From positions 53,389 to 117,388 of the forward strand of contig JAVQMD010000005.1 of NCBI GenBank assembly GCA_032595675.1: DNA of 64,000 nucleotides, read 5' to 3'. Positions 1-8,903 of this stretch are shown one piece after another. Both the position numbers and the translations under genes were made by a program. Under the pieces are notes generated by a model. It worked only from the letters and a program-made list of their open reading frames with translations. It ran no database searches and was not told where the DNA came from. Position 1 is the first letter of the stretch; every line of letters begins with the position of its first letter. The DNA comes from Candidatus Electrothrix rattekaaiensis (GTDB lineage: Bacteria; Desulfobacterota; Desulfobulbia; Desulfobulbales; Desulfobulbaceae).

Positions 1-2
1 TC

Positions 3-2057
3 AGAGAGGAGCTGGGGAAGATTCAAGACAGGCATCAGGAAAAATGCTTATCCATAGTATCTGACAACGAACAAATCCAAGATGTTGTCCAGGGGATTGA
101 AGAGCTGATCGTTAAAAAGGATCTGGGAATCACCAAAGAGTTGCTTGCAGCCTATCTGGTGCAGGCGGATTTATTGCTTTTGAGAGTGCCACAAGTTTCT
201 TGGAGTACCATAGAAAAAGTTTTGAGAAAAGGGCTTCAGAAGAATATTAGAAATAAAGATCTTCAGCTCTACGAGAAAATTCAATCACTTGGAAACCTTG
301 TCAGGCTGTGCTATTTTGCGAAAGCTTGGAATACATCAGATGCTCAAGAGGTATCTGATAAGTTAGATGAGTATAAAAAGAAGTTTTTAGAAGCGTTTGA
401 GCGAATGAGCCATATAAAAACAAAAAAAGATGAATCGTTATATCCAGAGTTGCTGGCTCGATATAATCTTCTCTATGGAAATATACTTTTTGATGATGCA
501 ATAAAAAATACTGATTTAGAGCAGCTCCAGGAAGCAATAAATTACTATTTGAATGCAGCTGACCTCTTAAAAGATTTTGTTTTGTTAAAGGATAATCCTT
601 TTTATATCATTCGGCATCGCCTAATTACGTTTATTGAGAGCATTGAAGGGGATAAGCAAGATAGGATAGACAAAAATAAGTATTTGAAAATTAGAGGAGG
701 CTATAGCTGTTCACCAGATACTATGAATTTATTTGAAGTTATGTTTGACTCCACTCTATTATGCCTTCCTTCGACGAAGGTAGAAGATATAGAAGCAGAT
801 GCAAAGAAGCTACATGATGAGGAGCAACACGTTAAATTTTTAGAAAAATTTATTTGGGCAGAGTCGCTGACAGATGCGCTGAAAAATGGTATTGAGCGAA
901 AAGAGGTCAAACCAAAGCAACGAATACGCCTGCAGCTCTTGCTGGCTATGTGGCTTATGAGGAAATCTCGAATTTATAGAGGGATGAGGACTGGAAATAT
1001 TGATTTTGCTTTGAAGTCCTATAAGGAAGCAGAGCAAGCTATCGAAGTGTTAACAAGAGAACTTGGTGAAGACGCAATTGAAATTCTATCTCTGAAGGGG
1101 CGTCTATATGCTGGGATAGGTACAGTGCTTTATCGGCAGGGATCTTATGAGGAATTTCTGGAGTTTTACCAGAAGGATGAGCTGGAACTAACGGCTACCT
1201 TATTTAAAAGAGATTACAAAGAACATACTGATCGCGCACGGGATTTTTTGTTTACAGGGAGAAATTTACTAAAACAGGCGCATGAAAAAATAAAAAAAGG
1301 GAATGCAGAACTTCGGATTGAGAAATTACCTTACCTGAATGCACGGTGGTTAGGGGAAATTAATTTTAGAATTGGTGAATTTCGGTGGGTAAATAGAGAA
1401 TTTGAAAAGTCTAAAAAAGATTTCATAGAAGCTGTTGACCAATACAAAAAAGGAAAGGATGCTCCTATTGATCGAAGGCTTGATGCTATGGAGAGCTATA
1501 TAACAGCTGTGTATTTTTCTAAAGAAAATAAGCTGAAACTTTCAAAAGTTGATGAGCAATGCACATCATTTATTCGAGAAATAGAAAAGAACGAACAAGA
1601 ATGTCCAACTATCCTTGCTAAGCTGCGACTCACACAAGGTGATGATATTTTTAATATCCTTTTTAGTCTTGACGAAAAACAAATTAAAGATCAAAGATTC
1701 TACCAAGATATTAAGTATTCTTTACGAGGGGAATATCGTAACGATATCCATGCAGGCAGGTTGCATAAAGAGGTTCAAAAATCACTACGCAGGATGGTGA
1801 TTTGTTATGTGCAAGCGTGTAGCCTTATGAAACAAGCTCAGAGTGAACGTAATTTTGCAGTCTCTGTTAGAGTCATAATCAGGAGGATCAGAATGCTTTC
1901 TGATGACCTTGTGATAGAAAAAATACATTCTGTTCTTGGTGAAATGTGGCGAGAATATGAAGGGTTGCATGATTCCAAGGTGGTGCTGAAAACAGTGTTA
2001 GAGTTTGCTCGTGTGCTGGAGGGCCTTACAAAGAAACCTTCTAATAACCCTTCATAA
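3..2057 (+). CDS. Helical-repeat (TPR-like) protein, 5' end outside window
   Basis: The frame is open from the left edge, so the gene is truncated; the in-frame TTG at 141 is only an internal codon and should not be taken as the start. The visible 685 or so residues are almost entirely charged amphipathic helices with TPR-like spacing (for example residues around 1020-1200 and 1330-1450 of the DNA, with A-x-x-x-Y and aromatic helix positions). I see no catalytic motif, signal peptide or membrane segment. Base composition is clearly more AT-rich than the metabolic genes to the right, which suggests transfer. A plausible but unproven reading is the C-terminal sensor part of a larger STAND-type protein like the one at 17103. 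Function not recognised. Confidence 0.7.
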   Translation, partial: REELGKIQDRHQEKCLSIVSDNEQIQDVVQGIEELIVKKDLGITKELLAAYLVQADLLLLRVPQVSWSTIEKVLRKGLQKNIRNKDLQLYEKIQSLGNLVRLCYFAKAWNTSDAQEVSDKLDEYKKKFLEAFERMSHIKTKKDESLYPELLARYNLLYGNILFDDAIKNTDLEQLQEAINYYLNAADLLKDFVLLKDNPFYIIRHRLITFIESIEGDKQDRIDKNKYLKIRGGYSCSPDTMNLFEVMFDSTLLCLPSTKVEDIEADAKKLHDEEQHVKFLEKFIWAESLTDALKNGIERKEVKPKQRIRLQLLLAMWLMRKSRIYRGMRTGNIDFALKSYKEAEQAIEVLTRELGEDAIEILSLKGRLYAGIGTVLYRQGSYEEFLEFYQKDELELTATLFKRDYKEHTDRARDFLFTGRNLLKQAHEKIKKGNAELRIEKLPYLNARWLGEINFRIGEFRWVNREFEKSKKDFIEAVDQYKKGKDAPIDRRLDAMESYITAVYFSKENKLKLSKVDEQCTSFIREIEKNEQECPTILAKLRLTQGDDIFNILFSLDEKQIKDQRFYQDIKYSLRGEYRNDIHAGRLHKEVQKSLRRMVICYVQACSLMKQAQSERNFAVSVRVIIRRIRMLSDDLVIEKIHSVLGEMWREYEGLHDSKVVLKTVLEFARVLEGLTKKPSNNPS

Positions 2058-2155
2058 TAAAGCAATACACTGATACTCTCTCTTCTTCTCTTGCCGTAAA
2101 GCTCTCTTTTAAGCTATACTGGTAAGAGAAGATAAATCCTTTACCATAACTCATT

Positions 2156-2323
2156 ATGTCTACATCTGAAAAGTATCTGGCAACGCTCTACCCATCCATA
2201 CCTCCCCAGCTCAATATTAAAATCTCCATGAGCCATAGCAGTAAAACTCAAAAAAGTCACGGAGGACAAAGCAAGGAATTCTCAGAGCTTGCCAAAAAGA
2301 CTTCAATACTCAGAAGTCACTGA
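2156..2323 (+). CDS. Small ORF (55 aa), candidate precursor peptide for the adjacent radical SAM enzyme
   Basis: ATG at 2156 opens a 55-codon frame whose TGA (2321-2323) overlaps the ATG (2323) of the radical SAM gene by one base, an arrangement typical of translational coupling. The peptide is hydrophilic, rich in Ser, Lys, Thr and Gln, has no Cys, and contains a GGQ stretch about 17 residues from the end (S-H-G-G-Q-S-K). No strong Shine-Dalgarno precedes it; AGAGAAGA lies about 25 bases upstream, too far for ordinary spacing. Radical SAM/SPASM proteins with a PqqD-like domain usually act on ribosomal peptides encoded next to them, which is the reason for the call. It resembles no precursor family I know, so it could still be a chance ORF. 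Confidence 0.45.
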   Translation: MSTSEKYLATLYPSIPPQLNIKISMSHSSKTQKSHGGQSKEFSELAKKTSILRSH

Positions 2324-3540
2324 TGTTTTCCCCGTCCGCCCCTATTTCCTTCTCTGTCGAGCTAACAAACGCCTGTCCGAACAGTTGCCAAGGATGCGCT
2401 AACTCTTGGAATAAAAAGCACCAGGAATCCCTCAAAGATTGGAAGACAGTCCTCGACAGGATAGCCCCTCCTGAACATCGTCAGAAATACGCGGAACTCA
2501 TTCGCCTGACCGGCGGAGAACCCACCCTGCATAAAGATTTCCCGGCCATCATAGAGTATATCGACAGCTTTGATATCGACTATGCTGTCTTCACCTCCGG
2601 GCGTTGGCAGAATGACTTATTGCCCCTTTTTATATCCTGCAACAATCTCACAGGACTGCTCATCAGCCTGCATGGCAAAGATGCTCCAACACATGATGCC
2701 TTTGTTCAGTCAGCAAATGCCTTTGAAGAAACCTGCATAACGATTCAGCGTGCAACAGAGGCAGGTATTGAGGTATTTACCAACTCGGTACTCACTCAGG
2801 ATGTCTGCGAGCAGCTTGATGATATCATTGCTCTCTCTCAAAAACTCGGGGCGAACTATGCTGTTTTTAATCGCTACTTGGGGCCTCCGCACCGACAGGA
2901 ACCTGCTGATTCAACCCTGCGCGACACTATAGCCGCCATTGAAAAATACCAGGGTCAAGGAATCCAATGTCGTATGGGCAACAGCGTTCCTCCTTGCTTT
3001 ATCGAGACTACATCAGAGGGAGCAAACAGCGGCATAGAGCATTGTGTCATCTCGCCGCAGGGATGGGTCAGGCCGGACAGCACCATGCCCTATGTCTTCG
3101 GTAACCTCTTTGAGGACTCCATAGAAACGATCTGGAAGTCGAAAGAAGCTGAATCGTATAGAAACGCTTTGCCGGACACCTGTTTACAATGCGTTGCCCT
3201 GCCGCAATGCCGAGGCGGCTACCGCCTGCCGACAGAAAAAGAGCAGGCCTTTCAACCTGACCGGCTCATGCGGGAGCCATTGACGCAAGTCCCCGTCCAT
3301 CAAGTTGATCTTAATCTGCAATGGAAACCAATCCCGCTCTTTAAAAATATTCGCAAAGAAGGATTCGGTTATCTCATAACTCGCTATAATTACTCCATCC
3401 CCGCGAGTGAGCATGCGTATCCCCTTTTAACAAAAATAGACGGGACAATGACCTTGGCTCAATTAGAAGATCAATTCGGCACAGACTGTTTAGATTTTAT
3501 CGGCTATCTCTATCAGAATCGATTTGTTCACTTTCAGTAG
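2323..3540 (+). CDS. Radical SAM/SPASM protein with C-terminal PqqD-like (RRE) domain
   Basis: 405 residues. The N-terminus has the radical SAM cluster site C-x3-C-x2-C at C18, C22 and C25, followed by the glycine-rich L-T-G-G-E-P-T segment that contacts SAM. The SPASM region carries C241, C287, C290 and C296 as ligands for an auxiliary Fe-S cluster. The last 65 residues (from about W336) fit the PqqD/RiPP-recognition-element pattern: I-P-x5-A-Y-P-L-L-x3-D-G-T-M-T, then a two-helix end. Family knowledge: such enzymes install crosslinks or thioethers on ribosomal peptides, binding the leader through the PqqD-like fold. The one-base overlap with the 55-codon ORF upstream names its likely substrate. 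No transporter or protease gene is nearby, so export or maturation would depend on other loci. Domain assignment is firm; substrate is inference. Confidence 0.88.
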   Translation: MFSPSAPISFSVELTNACPNSCQGCANSWNKKHQESLKDWKTVLDRIAPPEHRQKYAELIRLTGGEPTLHKDFPAIIEYIDSFDIDYAVFTSGRWQNDLLPLFISCNNLTGLLISLHGKDAPTHDAFVQSANAFEETCITIQRATEAGIEVFTNSVLTQDVCEQLDDIIALSQKLGANYAVFNRYLGPPHRQEPADSTLRDTIAAIEKYQGQGIQCRMGNSVPPCFIETTSEGANSGIEHCVISPQGWVRPDSTMPYVFGNLFEDSIETIWKSKEAESYRNALPDTCLQCVALPQCRGGYRLPTEKEQAFQPDRLMREPLTQVPVHQVDLNLQWKPIPLFKNIRKEGFGYLITRYNYSIPASEHAYPLLTKIDGTMTLAQLEDQFGTDCLDFIGYLYQNRFVHFQ

Positions 3541-3576
3541 AGAAGACCCGGCTCATCCTTCGATAAATACGGGACG

Positions 3577-3605
3577 CCAATTAACCCTGAAACACTCACC
3601 GGCAA
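3577..3605. repeat. Short dispersed repeat, copy 1
   Basis: About 29 bp matching positions 4642-4670 with two mismatches (core CCCTGAAACACTCACC). The two copies bracket the Phd/PIN toxin module. Copy 2 is preceded by AAGGGACGTACCCC, a REP-like sequence. Confidence 0.65.
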
Positions 3606-3723
3606 ACAAGCCCCTGAGTCGAGCATGATACAGGGCCTTGTTTGTCTCTCCATCATTCATCTTGCCCTCCTCGCTCACATAATGTAACATTCTTTTGTGG
3701 AAAAAGAGATAAAACGGAGAAAG

Positions 3724-3885
3724 ATGATTTCGGATAAATCGTACAGCATGAAACAGGCGGCGCGGCAGTTGCAGAATATTGTCAATTTTGTCGAACAGGG
3801 ACAATCTGTCGGACTGGCTCGCGATGAAGAACCGGTTGTATACTGGTCTCAACAGGAAACGAAACGATATTTACGCAAAAACTAA
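3724..3885 (+). CDS. Phd/YefM-family antitoxin
   Basis: 53 residues. Start chosen at the ATG at 3724 because GGAGAAAG precedes it at good spacing; an earlier in-frame ATG at 3697 has no such site. The sequence fits the Phd/YefM pattern almost end to end: Y-S-M-K-Q-A residues forming the DNA-binding N-terminus, I-V-x2-V-E-x-G, then R-x3-P-V-V-Y-W-S and a terminal helix with K-R-Y-L. Such proteins repress their own operon and neutralise the toxin encoded just downstream; here that is the PIN protein 24 bp away. A Phd-type antitoxin with a PIN toxin is less usual than VapB-VapC but known. Confidence 0.7.
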   Translation: MISDKSYSMKQAARQLQNIVNFVEQGQSVGLARDEEPVVYWSQQETKRYLRKN

Positions 3886-3909
3886 AGCAGCATCAGAGAA
3901 GCAAAAGAC

Positions 3910-4380
3910 ATGAATGTCTATGTCGAAACATCAATAATAAGTTATCTTACTGCACGTCCAACCAATGATATTCGGGCCGCAGCACATCAAAATGCCACTC
4001 TGGAGTGGTGGTCATCAAGAAGAAGCGAGTTTACGCTGTATATCTCGGAATTCGTGACCGCCGAAGCTGCGGAAGGAAATGCCGAGGCAGCTAACCGAAG
4101 ACTTACAGCAATTGCAGATTTGCAGCTGCTTCAGGCTACGCCGGAAGTGATGTCCCTTGCTGAGAAGCTGTTACATGCAGGTGCGTTGCCCCGAAAAGCC
4201 TATGGTGATGCGTTTCATATCGCTATTTCTGCGGTTCACGGTATGGATTATTTGCTGACCTGGAATTGTAAACACATAGCCAATGCCGTAATGAGGCCGA
4301 AAATCGAAGCTGTTTGCATGATTGAAGATTATGCCCCTCCGATCATCTGCACACCGGAAGAACTTATGAGTGAGGAGTGA
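3910..4380 (+). CDS. PIN-domain toxin (VapC-like)
   Basis: 156 residues with the PIN fold pattern: M-N-V-Y-V-E-T-S-I at the N-terminus, where the usual first acidic Asp is a Glu, a middle E-x-V-T-A-E segment, and G-D-A-x-H-I-A with the L-T-W-N-C-K-H strand near the C-terminus (Asn where VapC often has Asp). PIN proteins of this type are Mg2+-dependent RNases that cut tRNA or rRNA when released from antitoxin. The gene lies between a Phd-type antitoxin and a conserved small protein, separated by 3 bp from the latter, so all three are probably one transcript. Confidence 0.8.
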   Translation: MNVYVETSIISYLTARPTNDIRAAAHQNATLEWWSSRRSEFTLYISEFVTAEAAEGNAEAANRRLTAIADLQLLQATPEVMSLAEKLLHAGALPRKAYGDAFHIAISAVHGMDYLLTWNCKHIANAVMRPKIEAVCMIEDYAPPIICTPEELMSEE

Positions 4381-4383
4381 GCA

Positions 4384-4566
4384 ATGCGGGAGTGGGAAGA
4401 TCCTATTGTTAAAGAAACGAGAGAATTACGTGATAATTATACTTCCCGGTTCAAGGGAGATATGAAAGCAATGTATCAGGATATCCTGCGTCGACAGCAG
4501 GCGCATAAGGAGAGGCTTACAACGCTTCCGTCACGCAAGCCGAAACATCGTAACTCTTCGACATAG
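4384..4566 (+). CDS. Small charged protein of the PIN toxin operon
   Basis: 60 residues starting 3 bp after the PIN stop; GTGAGGAGTGAGCA provides the ribosome site. The sequence begins E-W-E-D-P-I-V-K-E-T-R-E-L-R-D-x-Y and has a helical, basic second half (R-R-Q-Q-A-H-K-E-R-L). This V-K-E-T-R-x-L-R-D pattern recurs in small ORFs next to PIN genes of this subtype, to my knowledge without an assigned biochemical role. It may be an accessory antitoxin or a structural partner. Confidence 0.6.
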   Translation: MREWEDPIVKETRELRDNYTSRFKGDMKAMYQDILRRQQAHKERLTTLPSRKPKHRNSST

Positions 4567-4641
4567 CACGACTAGGGAAAGAGATATGATTGTGTCGTTT
4601 TGTATGAAATCAAATAAGGGACGTTAAATAAGGGACGTACC

Positions 4642-4671
4642 CCAATTAGCCCTGAAACACTCACCAGCAAA
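4642..4671. repeat. Short dispersed repeat, copy 2
   Basis: Second copy of the repeat at 3577-3605, in the 196-bp gap between the PIN module and the DUF4160 gene. Just upstream, ACGTTAAATAAGGGACGTA contains GGGACGT twice in short order; the gap holds nothing else recognisable. Confidence 0.6.
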
Positions 4672-4762
4672 AACGACCTGCCCCGCAGTTCCTTTGAGAT
4701 CAACATCCCGGATGTTTTTTACGCAACCGCAACAATATTTCATATAAAAAGACGAGAAGAAA

Positions 4763-5023
4763 ATGCCTGAAGTGTCAAGATTCTTTGGAATCATAATCAG
4801 GATGTACTATGATGAACACAACCCTCCTCATTTCCATGCTGAGTATCAGGGGAATAAAGCAGTGTTTGATCTTAACGGCAATATGACAAAAGGGGATTTG
4901 CAATCCAAAACAGCAAGAAAACTCGTGCGAGAATGGGTTGATTTGCACAACGAAGAGATTTCCCGAAATTGGGATTTGGCAATGAACGACCGGCAACTCA
5001 ATAAGATTGCTCCTCTTGATTGA
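4763..5023 (+). CDS. DUF4160 domain protein
   Basis: 86 residues covering a complete DUF4160 domain: P-x-V-S-R-F-F-G-I-x-I-R-M-Y-Y near the start, the signature [10 protein letters not shown], and the E-W-V-D-L-H-x-E-E-I-x2-N-W helix. A GAGAAGA ribosome site precedes the ATG. The next gene, DUF2442, begins 13 bp after its stop. These two families are habitually adjacent in bacteria and have been suggested to be a toxin-antitoxin-like pair, but no activity is established that I can cite. Confidence 0.85.
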   Translation: MPEVSRFFGIIIRMYYDEHNPPHFHAEYQGNKAVFDLNGNMTKGDLQSKTARKLVREWVDLHNEEISRNWDLAMNDRQLNKIAPLD

Positions 5024-5036
5024 GCAGGAGATTTCT

Positions 5037-5285
5037 ATGTGGAATATGAATGATGTTAAAAAGATAGCATATCAGAATGATTATATCTACTATGTTGAGT
5101 TCGATGACGGGACAAACGGAAAAATTGATTTCTCACCGTATTTAAGCCGGGGGACGGTTTTTAAACCGCTTTCCGATCTTAATTTCTTTAAGCAGGCCAC
5201 AGTTGAAGGGGGAACAATCACCTGGCCTAATGGTCTGGATATCGCCCCGGAAACCCTGTATAAAAAATGTGAACAAATTAACTGA
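5037..5285 (+). CDS. DUF2442 domain protein
   Basis: 82 residues. The ATG at 5037 was preferred over the earlier in-frame codon at 5007, which lies inside the DUF4160 gene, because GCAGGAG sits 6 bases before it. The protein has the typical DUF2442 layout: V-K-K-I-A-Y, then [15 protein letters not shown], a F-K-P-L-x-D-x3-F-K-Q-A-T-V segment and the [15 protein letters not shown] ending. It forms an obvious two-gene unit with the DUF4160 gene. Confidence 0.85.
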   Translation: MWNMNDVKKIAYQNDYIYYVEFDDGTNGKIDFSPYLSRGTVFKPLSDLNFFKQATVEGGTITWPNGLDIAPETLYKKCEQIN

Positions 5286-5452
5286 CCGAACACTTGACGG
5301 TGCCGATTACATTTTACGTTTCTTTCTTTGCGATATTTCATAAAACGATAGCTGATTTGACAGGATTGTCGATGGAGGCAGTTGAAAAGATCGCAGATAA
5401 AACTTGCAATGAGTAATGAATAGTTATTATCTGCGATACGAACCAGTTCGAT

Positions 5453-7126
5453 TCACCAAGCCCGCCCCCGATACTCCCCAAACACCCCTCGCAGCACACC
5501 ACAAATCTCACTCAGTGAGCAGTAACAACGCACTGCATCCAGCACTGGTTCCATCAGATTAGCCCCGTCTGACTGGGCAGCGGTCTCCAAGGCAGCAAGG
5601 CATCGCCGGACCTCTTCCTGATCACGTTCAGCCTTGACCCGCGCCAGTGCTTGCACCTGCTGATCCTCCACTGCCGGATCAACCCGCAGCAAGGGCACAG
5701 TGGTTTCTTCTTCGGTCTGAAAGGCATTGACCCCGACAATAAGCCGTTCCTTGGATTCCACCTCCTGCTGATATTGATAGGCCGCATCCTCAATCTGACC
5801 GGCGATAAAACCGTTTTCAATACAGGCCACTACCCCGCCGAATTCATCCACCCGATTGATCAAATCCAACGCCTCTTGCTCAACAGCATCAGTGAGCTGT
5901 TCCACATACCAGGAACCAGCCAAGGGATCAACCGTGTCTGCCACCCCGGATTCATGGGCGATAACCTGCTGGGTGCGCAGGGCTGTCCGTACAGATTCCT
6001 CGGTGGGCAGGGACAGGGCCTCGTCTCGGGAGTTGGTGTGCAGGGATTGGGTGCCACCGAGCACTGCGGCCAAGGCCTGCAAGGTTACCCGCACGATATT
6101 ATTATCCACTTGCTGGGCCGTCAAACTGCTGCCTGCGGTCTGGGTATGAAAACGGAGCATCATGGTGGAAGGCTTTTTCGCCTGAAAACGCTCCTTCATG
6201 AGCGTGGCCCACAGCCTGCGGGCGGCCCGGAACTTGGCAACCTCTTCCAGCAGATTGGAGGAGGCATTAAAAAAGAAAGCCAAACGAGGAGCAAAGTCAT
6301 CCAGGGCAAGACCGGCATCCAGGGCGGTCTGTACATAGGTCAAGCCGTTGGCAAGGGTAAAGGCCACTTCCTGGGCTGCTGTGGAACCGGCTTCACGGAT
6401 ATGATAGCCGGAAATGGAGATGGTGTTGAACTTGGGCGCATTGGCAGAACACCATTGGAAGATATTGGTAATCAGGCGTAGGGAGGGCCGAGGCGGAAAG
6501 ATATAGGTGCCACGGGCCACGTATTCCTTGAGGATGTCATTCTGGATCGTACCCATAATCTGCTCAGCTTTGACGTCCTGTTTCTCCGCAACCACAATAT
6601 ACATGGCCAACAGGACCATGGCCGGAGAATTGATGGTCATGGAGGTGGATATTTTATCCAGCGGAATCTGATCAAAAAGGACTTCCATGTCCGCCAAGGT
6701 GTCAATGGCAACCCCGACCTTACCGACCTCGCCCAAGGACATGGAGGCATCGGAGTCGTAGCCGATCTGGGTGGGCAGATCAAAGGCCACGGACAGGCCG
6801 GTTTGCCCCTGTTCTAACAGATAACGATAGCGTTCATTGGAGGCCGCAGCAGAGGAAAAGCCCGCATATTGGCGCATAGTCCAGAGACGGCCCCGGTACA
6901 TGGTGGGCTGCACCCCGCGCGTGTAAGGATAACACCCCGGAAAACCGATTTTGTCCTGATACTCCTGATCCGCATCCTCGGGCAGGGCAAGCCGCTCCAC
7001 CGTTCGACCGCCGTGGCAGGTGAATTCGTCCTTCCGTTCCGGGAAACGGGCCAGGGATTTTGCTAATTCATTGTTTTGCCAATCCAGCAAGGCGGAATTT
7101 TCTTTTTTCATATGATCAGCTACCAC
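5453..7126 (-). CDS. mcmA1: Methylmalonyl-CoA mutase, large (catalytic) subunit
   Basis: About 557 residues forming only the substrate-binding TIM-barrel half of the mutase; the B12 domain is a separate gene at 8443. The N-terminal P-T-M-Y followed by T-M-R-Q-Y-A-G-F matches methylmalonyl- rather than isobutyryl-CoA mutases, and [11 protein letters not shown] holds the active-site His. The reaction interconverts succinyl-CoA and (R)-methylmalonyl-CoA, central to propionate metabolism in Desulfobulbus-like bacteria. Two starts are possible: GTG at 7126 or ATG at 7111; neither has a strong ribosome site. It lies downstream of meaB and the B12 subunit on the same strand, although an unrelated antitoxin-like gene intervenes. 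Confidence 0.93.
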   Translation of the reverse strand: MVADHMKKENSALLDWQNNELAKSLARFPERKDEFTCHGGRTVERLALPEDADQEYQDKIGFPGCYPYTRGVQPTMYRGRLWTMRQYAGFSSAAASNERYRYLLEQGQTGLSVAFDLPTQIGYDSDASMSLGEVGKVGVAIDTLADMEVLFDQIPLDKISTSMTINSPAMVLLAMYIVVAEKQDVKAEQIMGTIQNDILKEYVARGTYIFPPRPSLRLITNIFQWCSANAPKFNTISISGYHIREAGSTAAQEVAFTLANGLTYVQTALDAGLALDDFAPRLAFFFNASSNLLEEVAKFRAARRLWATLMKERFQAKKPSTMMLRFHTQTAGSSLTAQQVDNNIVRVTLQALAAVLGGTQSLHTNSRDEALSLPTEESVRTALRTQQVIAHESGVADTVDPLAGSWYVEQLTDAVEQEALDLINRVDEFGGVVACIENGFIAGQIEDAAYQYQQEVESKERLIVGVNAFQTEEETTVPLLRVDPAVEDQQVQALARVKAERDQEEVRRCLAALETAAQSDGANLMEPVLDAVRCYCSLSEICGVLRGVFGEYRGRAW

Positions 7127-7188
7127 ATTTTTAATTTTTTTTAATTCTGAGTTTTCTTTGATGGGGATAGTAGTATAAGAGGAGAGGA

Positions 7189-7383
7189 TTACATTACATT
7201 TCCCAACTCTTTTACCTTGCCAGCCAGTTCAATTGGTGGGCGTCTTTTTCTTGTTTTTCTCTTATGTTCCGCCTCTTCCAAGGCAATCACCAAAATCTCA
7301 ATTCTTCTGTTAACCATTGAATCCGGCAAATCAATTTGGATTTTAGAGGTACTCGCTTTTGTTATGAATCTTCTGGTTTCCAT
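7189..7383 (-). CDS. Small antitoxin-like protein inside the mutase cluster
   Basis: 64 residues. The ATG at 7383 was chosen because GGAG precedes it by 8 bases; longer in-frame starts add a segment with no pattern. The sequence begins [10 protein letters not shown], has a short I-x-I-D-L-P-D strand like AbrB/VapB-type antitoxins, then a helix and a basic [11 protein letters not shown] tail. The K-R-R-P-P-x-E-L-A-G tail recurs in small antitoxin-like ORFs paired with PIN toxins. Here no toxin is adjacent: the neighbours are meaB and mcmA1 on the same strand, so it is an orphan. Confidence 0.6.
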   Translation of the reverse strand: METRRFITKASTSKIQIDLPDSMVNRRIEILVIALEEAEHKRKTRKRRPPIELAGKVKELGNVM

Positions 7384-7495
7384 GATAATACTCCATGTTG
7401 AAAACATTATTAATTGTATCCACAACAAATGTCTTTTTTTTTGAGATTCGGCAAGTAAAACGCTTAAAAATAATGCAACAGCCGGTATACCGGTT

Positions 7496-8446
7496 TCATT
7501 TTTCTGGAGGCATTAAAATCTGCTCAACCAGCTGTTCCGCCGCCGCTCTGGGGTCTCCATCAGGACAATTCTGTTCATGCACCAGTCGGGTTAACCGCCC
7601 TCTCAGCAACTCCAGACTCCAGTCCAACGTTTCTTGTTTCAGAGACCGCTGACGGCGTTGGGTAAACTCATCGCCCGCACGAAACGCAGTTTCCAAGGCC
7701 AGAATGCGATCAAGCAAATTTTCTATGCCCTGGTTTTCAGCAGCCACGGTTTCCAGAACGCGGTCAGACTCTGCCGCCTCTCTGCCCAAATCAAACCGTA
7801 ATTTGCTCGCACCGGGCATATCCGCCTTATTGATAACCAGCAGATCAACTACCTCCAGAATTCCGGCCTTCATGGCCTGGATTTCATCACCAAAACCGGG
7901 AGCCAAGACCAAGACCGTGATATCAGCCAGAGAGGCGATATCCATCTCAGATTGCCCGATCCCTACGGTCTCAACTAGAACAACCCGGCAGCCTGAAGCA
8001 GCCATGATGCGCATTGTTGCCCCGGCAGCGGCACAAAGCCCGCCGAGCCTGCCTCGGGTCGCCATAGAACGCACCACCACATCTCGATCCAAGGTATGAT
8101 CCATCATGCGAATACGATCACCCAATAAAGCCCCGTGGGTGAGCGGAGAAGAGGGGTCAACAGCAATGACACCGACCCGAGTTCCTCGTTGCCGCACCTG
8201 CCGGACCAGGGAAGAGGTCAGGGTGGATTTTCCGGCACCGGGCGGACCAGTGATTCCTACGGTGAGAACCCTGTCCAGGCGTTGCTGATCCAACCCCTGC
8301 ATAATGTCCTGGCCGATCTCCGTCTGATCCTCTAGCAAGGAAATGGCACGAGCCACAGAGCGGGGATCGCCGAGGTGGAGTTGTTCAAGGAGCTGAGCAG
8401 ACTGCACTGATTGCACTCTTGATGCCACTCTTGATTGCACGCTCAA
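7496..8446 (-). CDS. meaB: MeaB/ArgK-type G3E GTPase, chaperone of methylmalonyl-CoA mutase
   Basis: 316 residues. Walker A is G-P-P-G-A-G-K-S-T, followed by the V-D-P-S-S segment characteristic of Mea[15 protein letters not shown] (switch and metal residues) and the specificity motif N-K-A-D. The family uses GTP hydrolysis to gate adenosylcobalamin loading and to protect the mutase from inactivation. Its ATG overlaps the stop of the B12 subunit gene by four bases, so the two are translationally coupled. Confidence 0.95.
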   Translation of the reverse strand: MSVQSRVASRVQSVQSAQLLEQLHLGDPRSVARAISLLEDQTEIGQDIMQGLDQQRLDRVLTVGITGPPGAGKSTLTSSLVRQVRQRGTRVGVIAVDPSSPLTHGALLGDRIRMMDHTLDRDVVVRSMATRGRLGGLCAAAGATMRIMAASGCRVVLVETVGIGQSEMDIASLADITVLVLAPGFGDEIQAMKAGILEVVDLLVINKADMPGASKLRFDLGREAAESDRVLETVAAENQGIENLLDRILALETAFRAGDEFTQRRQRSLKQETLDWSLELLRGRLTRLVHEQNCPDGDPRAAAEQLVEQILMPPEK

Positions 8447-8859
8447 TTGCGGGTCTGATGTTGCTTCTGACAGGCCGCTGTAAAAGCCTCAATAATGGCG
8501 GCAATGGGCGTGCCCGGAGTGAACACAGAGGCAATCCCGTTTCCTTGCAGGAGCGAAATATCCTCGGCAGGAATAACGCCGCCGCCGAGCACCGGAATAT
8601 CCTCGGCCCCGGCCTTGCGCAAGGCCTCAAGCACTGCCGGAAAAAGCCGCACATGGGCACCGGACATGGAAGAAAGCCCCACAGCGGCCACGTCCTCTTG
8701 GACAGCAGCGGCGGCAATTTCCTCCGGAGTTCGCCGAATGCCGGTATAAATGACTTCAAAGCCTGCATCCCGTAAGGCACGGGCAATAACCTTGGCTCCC
8801 CGGTCATGGCCGTCCAAGCCGGGTTTGGCAATAAGTACCCGATACGCTTTCATATTCAT
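8443..8859 (-). CDS. mcmA2: Methylmalonyl-CoA mutase, cobalamin-binding subunit
   Basis: 138 residues, a complete stand-alone B12 domain. The D-G-H-D-R-G motif is the D-x-H-x2-G signature whose His coordinates cobalt in base-off form; S-S-M-S-G-A-H and G-G-G-V-I-P complete the nucleotide-loop pocket. It pairs with the large subunit at 5453 as in archaeal and many anaerobe mutases that are split rather than fused. It is the first gene of the unit on this strand, followed by meaB with a four-base overlap. Confidence 0.95.
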   Translation of the reverse strand: MNMKAYRVLIAKPGLDGHDRGAKVIARALRDAGFEVIYTGIRRTPEEIAAAAVQEDVAAVGLSSMSGAHVRLFPAVLEALRKAGAEDIPVLGGGVIPAEDISLLQGNGIASVFTPGTPIAAIIEAFTAACQKQHQTRN

Positions 8860-8903
8860 AACCTCATCTTCGCATTCTTAACAATGGAGAACCTTAGAGA
8901 ATC

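Noticed and set aside
5651..6481. 276-codon plus-strand ORF
   Set aside because: Antisense to the methylmalonyl-CoA mutase gene; its residues mirror the codon bias of the real gene and match no family.
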